This document shows, piece by piece, positions 7,780-15,450 of a stretch of DNA of 45,106 nucleotides. The notes below the pieces were generated by a model. It searched no databases. It was given only the letters and a program-made list of their open reading frames with translations, and had not been told where the DNA came from. A program made the translations under genes and the position numbers. This stretch comes from Anaerolineae bacterium (lineage in GTDB: Bacteria; Chloroflexota; Anaerolineae; Anaerolineales; UBA4823), in NCBI GenBank assembly GCA_003130835.1, contig QEXX01000044.1, positions 1-45,106 on the forward strand. Reading direction: 5' to 3'. The stretch's first letter is position 1; every line of letters begins with the position of its first letter.

Positions 7780-10560
7780 ATGATGAAACCGACTCTTCCG
7801 ACCAACACCAAACTGCTCATACCCTTGGTGATCCTGGCTGTGTTTGGCGGGTTGATCGTCCAACAAAGCTTGGCTCACCCGCTGCCGCTCGCCGAAGCCC
7901 AAATCTCCCCATTGCATCCGACCTTTGCCTTTCTGGATGCGCAAGGGAACAATGTCTTAGAGAGTGGCGCTCCGATTTCAACCCTGCAGACCTGTGGGCA
8001 ATGTCACGATACGGCTTTCATTACCAGCCACAGCTTCCACACCGATTTAGGCTTGAGCGCCCTCACCCAACCCGGCCAAGCCCCCAGCAGCCGGCCGTGG
8101 GATACCAGCAACGGTCCCTTCGGCAAATGGAATCCCCTGCTTTACCGCTATCTTTCTCCGCCCGGCGACCAAACCCTAGATTTAGGCGTGGCAGATTGGG
8201 TGCGCACCATCGGCTTGCGCCACGTTGGCGGCGGGCCTGCCGAAACATCTCGGCAGGGGATGCCGCTGACCGAAATTTCACCGGATAGCCCAGATGCCCG
8301 CGTGCTTGCCCCCGATGGGACGGTGCAACCTTGGGATTGGAAGCAATCTGGGGTTGAGGAGATGAACTGCTTTCTGTGTCACACGCCGGCCCCAAACCAA
8401 ACGGCCCGTCAGGAAGCCCTCCTAGCAGGGCGTTTCCAGTGGGCAAATACGGCCACCCTCTTGGGTAGCGGTGTAGTTGAGGCAGCCGGCGAAACGCTCA
8501 CCTACAACACCGACGCCTTCGACGAGAACGGCAATCTCAAGCAGGATTTTGTCTTCATCCAAGACCCGAGCAACGAAAATTGCGCTGCCTGTCACGGGGT
8601 TGCCTACGCCGGGACGGAGCCGCTGGTCTTGAGCGGTTGCGCACTGGATAACTGGCAAACTGCCACCACCGGACAGGTATTTGCCGCACAGCGCATTTCT
8701 CGTTCGGGGATGAACATTGCCGATAAACAAGCCCTCGACCGTCCCTTTGATATCCACGCCGAGCGCGGCTTGAAGTGCACCTCCTGTCACTACTCGATCA
8801 ATAATCCGACGTATGCGCAACCGGCTTCGCAAGAGCAGCTTTCTCACCTGGAGTTCGACCCGCGCCGTTTGGAAATCGGCCAATATCTGCAAAAGCCCGA
8901 TCACAACTTTGCACGCGGGCAGAGCGCTCAGAATACCTTGGCTCCCGAATTGCGCGGCACGATGCGCCGCTGTGAGTCCTGCCACAACGCCGAGAAGACG
9001 CATACCTGGTTGCCCTACGCCCGCCAGCATTTTGCCGAAGTCTCTTGCGAGACCTGCCACATTCCCAACCTCTATGCGCCGGCCGTCTCTGCGGTGGATT
9101 GGACGGTGCTGACTGCGCAAGGAGAAGGCGCCACCGCCTGCCGCGGTGTAGAAGGCAACACGGGGACTCTTGCCGATCTGGTGCGTGGCTTCCAACCGGT
9201 TTTGCTTTCCCGTCTGGATGAGAGCGGCCGTCGGCCTCTTGCGCCGTACAACCTGATTGTCTCCTGGTTTTGGGTGTACGACTCTCCGGACGGCGTACGC
9301 CCGGTGCGCCTGCGAGACCTGCAGGCAGCCTGGCTGGAAGACAATGCCTATGCTCCGCAAGTGATGCGCTTGTTCGACAGCAATAAAGATGGGCAATTGG
9401 ATGCCAGCGAACTGCGCCTGGATACGCCGAAGAAACAGGAGCTGATCGCCTCCCGCTTGAGCGCCTTGGGGTTACAGAATCCCCGCATCCAAGGCGAGAT
9501 CCAACCTTACTCGATCAACCACAATGTGGCGCGGGGTGAATGGGCGGTGCGCGATTGCCGTGTTTGCCACAGCGACAACTCCATGTTGGCTCAACCGATG
9601 AAGCTGGCCGATTACGTGCCGGCAGAAGTGATGCCTGCCTTTGTCCAGGATGCCAACGTCACTGCCGAAGGTGAACTGGTGCTGCGCGGTGGCGCCTTAT
9701 ATTATCAACCGGTGGTTGCCAAGCAGGGGCGGTATGTCTTCGGTCACAACCGCGTTGCCTGGGTGGACTGGGTGGGCGGCTTGTTCTTCCTCGGCGTGCT
9801 GGCTGGCGTTGCCGGACACGGCACGGTGCGTTTCATCACCAGCACACGCCGCGCCCGCCACGCTATGCCGCTCAAGCGGGTCTATATCTACGCCGTGTAT
9901 GAGCGCTTCTGGCACTGGTTGCAGACCTTTACCATCGTCCTCTTACTGTTTACGGGGTTAATTATCCACCGCCCGGATCTGTTTGGCATCTTCAGCTTCA
10001 ACGGGGTGGTGATTGTTCATAACGTGATGGCGGCGATCCTTGCCATCAACGCCTTCCTCTCGTTCTTCTACCATTTGGTGAGCGGTGAGATTCGCCAGTT
10101 TATCCCCCGTCCCTATGGCTTCTTTGACCAAGCCATTGTCCAAGCCAAGTATTACCTACAGGGCATCTTCAAGGGCGAACCGCATCCTTTTGAAAAGCGC
10201 CCCGACCGCAAGCTCAATCCCTTGCAGCAAGCCACCTATTTCGCCATTCTGAACGTCCTATTGCCCCTACAGGGCTTGACGGGCATCCTGATGTGGGGTG
10301 TGCAGCAATGGCCGCAAATTGCGGATCGATTGGGCGGCTTGCCCTTCTTAGCGCCGTTCCACAGCTTGATTGCCTGGCTGTTCGGCGCCTTTATCGTCGG
10401 TCATGTTTATCTGACCACCACCGGCCATGAGCCGTTGGCAAGTATCAAAGCCATGATGATGGGCTGGGAAGAGGTCGAAGACCTCTCTGCCCAAGAAATT
10501 GAGGAGGTTGTATCCGATGAGCGCAGTGACTCAGACCAAATCCAAACCCAAGCGGTTTAA
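7780..10560 (+). CDS. Heptaheme cytochrome c fused to a membrane cytochrome b561-like domain
   Basis: About 926 aa. After a signal/anchor helix the exported part carries seven CXXCH motifs (CGQCH, CFLCH, CAACH, CTSCH, CESCH, CETCH, CRVCH). Between the sixth and seventh is an EF-hand-like loop, DSNKDGQLDASEL, that could bind calcium. The C-terminal third has five hydrophobic helices with conserved His in ERFWHWLQ, IVHNVMAA, FHSLIAWLFG and GHVYL, as in cytochrome b561 / formate dehydrogenase or thiosulfate reductase b subunits that exchange electrons with quinones. The fusion would join quinol oxidation to an extracytoplasmic heme wire, presumably feeding the octaheme enzyme. The start is uncertain: ATG 7768 overlaps the AAAGGA ribosome binding site, so ATG 7780 is preferred. 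Single-polypeptide heptaheme-cytochrome b proteins are unusual; the b subunit is normally separate. Confidence 0.87.
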   Translation: MMKPTLPTNTKLLIPLVILAVFGGLIVQQSLAHPLPLAEAQISPLHPTFAFLDAQGNNVLESGAPISTLQTCGQCHDTAFITSHSFHTDLGLSALTQPGQAPSSRPWDTSNGPFGKWNPLLYRYLSPPGDQTLDLGVADWVRTIGLRHVGGGPAETSRQGMPLTEISPDSPDARVLAPDGTVQPWDWKQSGVEEMNCFLCHTPAPNQTARQEALLAGRFQWANTATLLGSGVVEAAGETLTYNTDAFDENGNLKQDFVFIQDPSNENCAACHGVAYAGTEPLVLSGCALDNWQTATTGQVFAAQRISRSGMNIADKQALDRPFDIHAERGLKCTSCHYSINNPTYAQPASQEQLSHLEFDPRRLEIGQYLQKPDHNFARGQSAQNTLAPELRGTMRRCESCHNAEKTHTWLPYARQHFAEVSCETCHIPNLYAPAVSAVDWTVLTAQGEGATACRGVEGNTGTLADLVRGFQPVLLSRLDESGRRPLAPYNLIVSWFWVYDSPDGVRPVRLRDLQAAWLEDNAYAPQVMRLFDSNKDGQLDASELRLDTPKKQELIASRLSALGLQNPRIQGEIQPYSINHNVARGEWAVRDCRVCHSDNSMLAQPMKLADYVPAEVMPAFVQDANVTAEGELVLRGGALYYQPVVAKQGRYVFGHNRVAWVDWVGGLFFLGVLAGVAGHGTVRFITSTRRARHAMPLKRVYIYAVYERFWHWLQTFTIVLLLFTGLIIHRPDLFGIFSFNGVVIVHNVMAAILAINAFLSFFYHLVSGEIRQFIPRPYGFFDQAIVQAKYYLQGIFKGEPHPFEKRPDRKLNPLQQATYFAILNVLLPLQGLTGILMWGVQQWPQIADRLGGLPFLAPFHSLIAWLFGAFIVGHVYLTTTGHEPLASIKAMMMGWEEVEDLSAQEIEEVVSDERSDSDQIQTQAV

Positions 10561-11095
10561 CTGGCGCGCCTTTTTCCTCGAGCGCCCGGCGAAACCGTAT
10601 GTGCATCCCTATCTGGGCGGCACGCTGTTGGGCATTGTACTGTTCTTAGCTTTCTTCATCACCGGCAACGGGCTGGGCTCTTCCGGCGGAGTTAATCGCA
10701 TTGTGGTCTTCATTGAAGACCTGGTCGCCCCCGAGCATGTTGACCGCACCGCCTACCTGCTCAAAATGGCTGGCGGCGGGGCAAACCCCCTAGACGACTG
10801 GATCGTCTTCGTCACCGTGGGCGCAGTTCTGGGTGGGTTTCTCTCCGGCTGGTGGAACGGGCGCTTGAAAATCGAGACCAATAAGGGCCCGCGCATCACC
10901 GTGCGGCAACGTTGGGCGTTGGCTTTCATCGGCGGGGCGATCATGGGCTATGGCGCCCGTTTAGCGCGCGGCTGTACCTCAGGCCAGGCGCTCTCCGGTG
11001 GGGCAACCCTTGCCGCCGGCAGTTGGGCGTTGATGTTTGCCATTTTCGGCGGCGCGTATGCCCTGGCTTACTTCCTGCGCAAAGTTTGGAATTGA
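10517..11095 (+). CDS. YeeE/YedE-family sulfur-compound transporter
   Basis: 192 aa membrane protein with about four to five hydrophobic helices. It shows the family motif with its essential cysteine, RLARGCTSGQALSGG, near residues 150-165. YeeE/YedE proteins such as TsuA import thiosulfate by handing it along conserved Cys residues. The start at 10517 is chosen because GAGGAGG lies at 10501-10507; the gene therefore overlaps the end of the cytochrome fusion by 44 nt, a sign of translational coupling. Paired with the next gene, it is probably one half of a two-part sulfur transporter. The transported species (thiosulfate, sulfite or persulfide) is not determined. Confidence 0.88.
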   Translation: MSAVTQTKSKPKRFNWRAFFLERPAKPYVHPYLGGTLLGIVLFLAFFITGNGLGSSGGVNRIVVFIEDLVAPEHVDRTAYLLKMAGGGANPLDDWIVFVTVGAVLGGFLSGWWNGRLKIETNKGPRITVRQRWALAFIGGAIMGYGARLARGCTSGQALSGGATLAAGSWALMFAIFGGAYALAYFLRKVWN

Positions 11096-11106
11096 GGAGG
11101 TCACAC

Positions 11107-12345
11107 ATGGCACCCTTTCCTCTCCCTCTGGAAGGTTTGATCGGTAAAGTCGGCATGTATGCCGTTTACCTGCTGATCGGTATTTTGTTTGGGGTGTGTT
11201 TGGAGATTTCCGGTTTTGCCATTTCCACCCGTTTGGCGGCCCAATTCTATTTCAAAGACCTGACCGTACTCAAGGTTATGTTCACCGCCATTGTGGTCGG
11301 CATGGTGTTGATCTTCGGCGCTTCGGCGCTGGGTTGGTTGGATTACAACCTGATTTGGGTCAACCCTACCTATCTGTGGCCGGGCATCTTAGGCGGTTTG
11401 ATCATGGGGGTGGGCTTTATCATCGGGGGCTTCTGCCCGGGCACCTCGTTGGTCTCTATGGCGACCCTCAAGGTGGATGGGTTGTTTTTTGCGCTCGGCA
11501 GCGCCTTCGGCATCTTCCTATTCGGCGAAACGGTGGGCTGGTACGAAGATTTCTTCAACAGCAGTTATTACGGTCGTTTGACCTTGATGGATGTCTTCCA
11601 TCTGCCGGCTGGCGTAGTGGTTGTTTTGGTGGTCTTGATGGCTTTGTTCATGTTCTGGGGTGGTGAACAATTAGAGCGCATTTTTGGCAAGCGCGATCTC
11701 TCCAAAGAGCCGCGTTTGCGCGTGGCGGGAGCAGCAGCGCTCTTTTTAGCGGCCTTGGCGGTGATGCTGATCGGTGAGCCAACCCCAGCCGAGAAGTGGG
11801 CGCGCATTGCCCCCGAGAAAGAAGCCCAGTTGATCAACCGCGAGGTGCAAATCCACCCTGGCGAACTGCTCGATTCGCTTGCCAACGATCAACTGCGCGT
11901 GGTCATGCTCGACGTTCGTCCCCAAGCCGATTACAACCTCTTCCACTTGCGCGGGGCGCGTAATGTCCCCTTGGATCAAGTGCGCTCGATCATCCCTTCG
12001 TTGCTCTTAGAGCGCACCGATAACCAAGTGATCGTGGTGATGAGCAATGATGAAGCGGCAGCGACCGAAGCGTGGAAGATTCTGGTGGCGGAGAGTGTTC
12101 CCAATGTCTATATTTTGGAGGGTGGCATCAACCACTGGTTAGAATTGTTTGCTGCCGAAGACCCACAAATCCGCCCCACGCCTACTCCCGCTCTGGGACT
12201 GGATTATATCCGCTATCAGTTCCCGGCAGCGTTGGGCGATCGTTATGCGGCAGCAGACCCATTTGCGCACGAATATGAGTTCGAGTACACGCCGAAGATC
12301 AAGCTGCAATTGAAGCGCGGTCCCAGCGGCGGTGGTTGCGGATAA
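11107..12345 (+). CDS. YeeE/YedE transporter fused to rhodanese-like domain with C-terminal GGGCG tail
   Basis: 412 aa. Residues 1-225 are a YeeE/YedE membrane domain with the cysteine motif GGFCPGTSLVSMAT. Residues about 245-348 are a rhodanese fold (MLDVRPQADYNLFHLRGARNVPLDQV ... ILEGGINHW), but the active-site loop reads VIVVMSNDEAAA: Met stands where the sulfur-accepting Cys normally is (compare VVVCRSGNRS in the gene at 4360). A roughly 60-residue Pro-containing extension ends in RGPSGGGCG, placing a lone Cys at residue 411 on a flexible glycine arm, much like the GGCGG arm of SoxY. I infer that the tail Cys may carry sulfur between transporter and enzyme. The ATG follows GAGGAGG and lies 11 nt after the previous stop; an upstream in-frame extension is rejected. 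A terminator follows. Confidence 0.87.
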   Translation: MAPFPLPLEGLIGKVGMYAVYLLIGILFGVCLEISGFAISTRLAAQFYFKDLTVLKVMFTAIVVGMVLIFGASALGWLDYNLIWVNPTYLWPGILGGLIMGVGFIIGGFCPGTSLVSMATLKVDGLFFALGSAFGIFLFGETVGWYEDFFNSSYYGRLTLMDVFHLPAGVVVVLVVLMALFMFWGGEQLERIFGKRDLSKEPRLRVAGAAALFLAALAVMLIGEPTPAEKWARIAPEKEAQLINREVQIHPGELLDSLANDQLRVVMLDVRPQADYNLFHLRGARNVPLDQVRSIIPSLLLERTDNQVIVVMSNDEAAATEAWKILVAESVPNVYILEGGINHWLELFAAEDPQIRPTPTPALGLDYIRYQFPAALGDRYAAADPFAHEYEFEYTPKIKLQLKRGPSGGGCG

Positions 12346-12388
12346 TTAGACCTGCTTTCGCCTTTTAGGTTGGAGTTTCTCTGCACAG

Positions 12389-12419
12389 GCCCTTCCCCTG
12401 ACAGGGGGAAGGGCTTTTT
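12389..12419 (+). terminator. Rho-independent terminator of the cytochrome/YeeE operon
   Basis: GCCCTTCCCC (12389-12398) pairs with GGGGAAGGGC (12405-12414) around a short loop and is followed by TTTTT, 44 nt after the stop of the YeeE-rhodanese gene. Confidence 0.9.
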
Positions 12420-12473
12420 GATTTCCTTCGTCCATTTTGGGGTGCCAGGGGTGGGGGTATGGCGTTCGCACCT

Positions 12474-12904
12474 AAACCCGCGCCTTCCCGCGGGTCGAGT
12501 AGGGCGTCAGCCTGTGTCGAGATCCAAGTGGCGGGTTTCGACAAGCTCAACCCGCGCCTTCCTGCGGGTCGAGTAGGGCGCCAGCCCGTACCGAGACCCA
12601 AGTAACGGGTTTCGGTACGCTCCACTTCGTTTCGCTACTCAACCCGCACCTTCCTGTGGGTCGAGTAGGGCGTCAGCCCGTATCGAGACCCAAGTGGCGG
12701 GTTTCGACAAGCTCAACCCAACGGGTTTCGGTACGCTCCACTTCGTTTCGCTACTCAACCCGCACTGGCGTTGGCGGGTCGAGTAGGGCGCCAGCCCGTA
12801 TCGAGACCTAAGTAACGGGTTTTGGTACGCTCCACTTCGTTTCGCTACTCAACCCGCACCTTCCTGCGGGTCGAGTAGGGCGTCAGCCCGTACCGAGACC
12901 CGCA
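12474..12904. repeat. REP-like repeat array (five GGGTCGAGTAGGGCG units)
   Basis: Five copies of GTCGAGTAGGGCG(T/C)CAGCC alternate with inverted GGGTTTCG(A/G)(C/T)A(A/C)GCTC units and with a CTCCACTTCGTTTCGCTACTC block present three times. The array fills the space between the operon terminator and the stop codon of the convergent ABC permease gene, which lies only 8 nt beyond. Spacers are not unique, so this is not a CRISPR. Related units occur at 484-775 and 40713-40832. Confidence 0.85.
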
Positions 12905-12912
12905 GGATGATC

Positions 12913-14181
12913 TTATTCTTTCTCATAGGGCTTGCCGCCCGCGGCGGGTGGTTGGCCACGCCCGATCACGCCGGCTAAGACGATGATGGTCACCAAATAG
13001 GGTGCCATTTCCAAGAATTTGTTATGAATGGGCACGCGCAGGATGGTCAGCTTGCCAGCCAGCGAATCCGAGAAACCGAACAACAGCCCTGCGCCAAAAG
13101 CGCCGAACGGATTCCAATTGCCGAAGATCATGGCTGCTAAGGCGATGAAGCCGCGCCCGGCGGTCAGCACCTCATCAAAGCGCCCCACCGAACCTAAGGT
13201 GAAATAGGTGCCGGCAAAGCCAGCCATCAAACCGCCCAACAACACGGCCATATAACGCGTGCGGTTGACCGGGATACCTAAAGTGTCGGCGGCTTTGGGA
13301 TGCTCGCCCACCGACCGCAGCCGTAAACCCCAGCGGGTGTAGAACAGCGCGACGGTCAGGACGATCAAGAGCACATACATGGTATAGACGTACAGGTTGT
13401 GACTGAAGAAAATTGGGCCGATAAAGGGGATTTGCGATAAGCCCGGTACATCCCAGTTGGGAAAGCGCCCTGGGTTATTCAGCTCTTGATATTTCTGCAA
13501 GAACTTTGCCGAGAGGAAGGACGTTAACCCGGTGGAAAAGATATTGATCACCGTGCCGGCGATAATTTGATCCACTTTGTACTTTATTGCCAGCACTGCC
13601 AGCACCCCGCCCAATAATAGTCCGCTGAGCATCCCTGTAACCAGGCCGATCCAAATGTTTTGGGTGACACTGCCAAACAAGGTTGCCGTAAAGGCGGCGG
13701 TGAGCATCATCCCCTCGATGGCGATATTGAAGACCCCGGAGCGCTCGCACAGGATGCCTGAAAAAGCCCCCAAGGTCAGCGGTACCGAGCGGATGACCAT
13801 GACGCGCAGCAGGCCGGCTAAGTTCAGAGAAACCCCCGCTGTGCCCCAAGCCAAGAAGGCGAAAATGAAAAAGCCGCTCACAATGCCCAGCACGAGGTTG
13901 GTGCGCTGTTTGAAGCCGCGTGCCAACTGATAAACGCCCAAGAAAGCCGTGAGGAAGATCAAAACCTGCAGCGCAAAGGAGGTCTCGAAGACCCAATCCG
14001 GGGCGGCGACTTTCGAGCCGCCGGGTGTCATGCCAAAGGTGGTTACCAGGCCGGGTTCGGTGTTGCGCAGGAAAAAGAACCACATTGCTGCGGCCGCCAC
14101 CAGGAAGATGACCCCCATCACCCGTTCGCGGGTGGAGGAGATATATTGTCCCGAATTGCGTGCCATCGTTTGTGCGCTCAT
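12913..14181 (-). CDS. BMP-type nucleoside ABC transporter, permease 2
   Basis: 422 aa polytopic membrane protein of the BPD_transp_2 family (RbsC/BmpD/NupQ-like). Family features include ERSGVFNIAIEGMMLTAAF, KYKVDQIIAGTVINIFSTGLTSFL, GLRLRSVGEHPKAADTLGIPV and GRGFIALAAMIFGNWNPFGAFGAGLLFG. It has a longer N-terminus (about 100 residues with three extra helices) than the homologue at 32450. It overlaps the preceding permease by 4 nt (ATGA), so translation is coupled. With its partner it forms the membrane channel for nucleoside or purine uptake. The operon holds no substrate-binding protein in this window. Confidence 0.88.
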   Translation of the reverse strand: MSAQTMARNSGQYISSTRERVMGVIFLVAAAAMWFFFLRNTEPGLVTTFGMTPGGSKVAAPDWVFETSFALQVLIFLTAFLGVYQLARGFKQRTNLVLGIVSGFFIFAFLAWGTAGVSLNLAGLLRVMVIRSVPLTLGAFSGILCERSGVFNIAIEGMMLTAAFTATLFGSVTQNIWIGLVTGMLSGLLLGGVLAVLAIKYKVDQIIAGTVINIFSTGLTSFLSAKFLQKYQELNNPGRFPNWDVPGLSQIPFIGPIFFSHNLYVYTMYVLLIVLTVALFYTRWGLRLRSVGEHPKAADTLGIPVNRTRYMAVLLGGLMAGFAGTYFTLGSVGRFDEVLTAGRGFIALAAMIFGNWNPFGAFGAGLLFGFSDSLAGKLTILRVPIHNKFLEMAPYLVTIIVLAGVIGRGQPPAAGGKPYEKE

Positions 14182-15422
14182 GCTGATTCTCCTTCAGAGC
14201 GGATTGCCACTTCGACTTCTTTCGGCGGTTGCAAGCGATACAAGGTGCGGATAATGGCTGGCGCGGCGATAAAAGCCAGAATCATGGCTTGGATGATCGA
14301 GATGATATCAATAGGGATGCCGGCGGTGAGTTGCATTTGGATGGCGCCATTGCGCAGAAAGCCGAAGAGCAACGCAGCTAAAACGACCCCTAAGGGGTGG
14401 CTGTTTCCCAGCAAAGCTAAGGCGATGCTGTCGAAACCGTATCCCGAAGAGAACGCTACTCCCAAGTTGCGATTGACCCCCAGCACTTCATTGGCGCCGG
14501 CGAAGCCAGCCAACATTCCCGACAGCGACAGGGTGATCACCGTGCTGCGCACGATGTTCATGCCGGCATAGTGAGCAGCGCTGGGGTTGGCGCCGACCGT
14601 GCGCAGTTCAAACCCCCAAGTGGTCTTGAACAGCAGCAGGTAGACCAGATAGGCAACGCCCAAGGCGATGAAGAAGCCCAAATGGAAGCGATTGGGATCG
14701 GGAAAAAGGCGCGGAATCCAAGCGGTGGTCTCAATCGGCGCACTGATGGGGGTGGTCTTGTTGGGGTCACGCAAATAACCGGTCAACAGATATTCGCTTA
14801 ATCGGAAGGCAATGTAGTTCATCATGATGGTAATAATCACCTCATGGGCGCCGGTTTTCGCCTTCAACCAGCCCGGCACAAAGCCCCACAAGGCGCCCCC
14901 CAAGCCGCCGATCAGAAACGCTAAAGGAGCATGGATGAGAGCCGGCAAGCCCTTGATAAACACGCCCGCCCACACGGCTGCCAACGCGCCGACGAAGATT
15001 TGCCCTTCAGCGCCGATGTTAAACAAGCCCACACGAAAGCCAAAGGCTACCGCTAAGCCGGCAAAAATATAGGGCGTAGCTTGCACCAGACTTTCAAAGA
15101 AGGGGCTGAGGGCTCGGTTGATTTGTAACCAATCGCCGCTTGCAAAGGCAGCCGAAATCTTGGCTGGGTCGCCAAAGGCGCCAAGGAACAAGGCGCGGTA
15201 GGTGTTCCAAGCCGCCTGCGCCCCGACTTTCATTCCTTCTCCCAGCGAGAGGCGCATGGCAGCATACATCTGCTCGGAGGTCAGAGCAGCAATAATCCCG
15301 CCCAAGAACAAGCCGGTGAAGATAGCTAAAAAGGTCACGGTTAGAGAACTGCGGCGAACTTCCTCTAAGAAAACGCTGAAACCTTTGGGATTCTGAACTG
15401 TTTTCTTTTGTGAATCGTTCAT
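14178..15422 (-). CDS. BMP-type nucleoside ABC transporter, permease 1
   Basis: 414 aa, NupP/BmpC-like permease. Recognisable segments are RVGLFNIGAEGQIFVGALAA, KAKTGAHEVIITIMMNYIAF, GFELRTVGANPSAAHYAGMN and FDSIALALLGNSHPLGVVLAALLFGFL. It lies between the ATPase gene (29 nt upstream) and the second permease, in the order usual for BMP-type transporters. It is homologous to the permease at 31325 but longer at the N-terminus. Confidence 0.88.
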   Translation of the reverse strand: MNDSQKKTVQNPKGFSVFLEEVRRSSLTVTFLAIFTGLFLGGIIAALTSEQMYAAMRLSLGEGMKVGAQAAWNTYRALFLGAFGDPAKISAAFASGDWLQINRALSPFFESLVQATPYIFAGLAVAFGFRVGLFNIGAEGQIFVGALAAVWAGVFIKGLPALIHAPLAFLIGGLGGALWGFVPGWLKAKTGAHEVIITIMMNYIAFRLSEYLLTGYLRDPNKTTPISAPIETTAWIPRLFPDPNRFHLGFFIALGVAYLVYLLLFKTTWGFELRTVGANPSAAHYAGMNIVRSTVITLSLSGMLAGFAGANEVLGVNRNLGVAFSSGYGFDSIALALLGNSHPLGVVLAALLFGFLRNGAIQMQLTAGIPIDIISIIQAMILAFIAAPAIIRTLYRLQPPKEVEVAIRSEGESA

Positions 15423-15450
15423 GATCTTTTCCTAGCGGGGGTTTTCTATC

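Noticed and set aside
8422..9396. Long minus-strand frame of 324 codons
   Set aside because: It lies antisense inside the heptaheme cytochrome gene, whose CXXCH motifs prove the plus strand; shadow frames are common in such GC-rich genes.
10912..11106. N-terminal extension of the YeeE-rhodanese frame
   Set aside because: This part overlaps the preceding YeeE gene out of frame; ATG 11107 with GAGGAGG upstream is a clear start.
12474..12904. Possible CRISPR array
   Set aside because: Units differ in length and orientation, and there are no unique spacers or cas genes.
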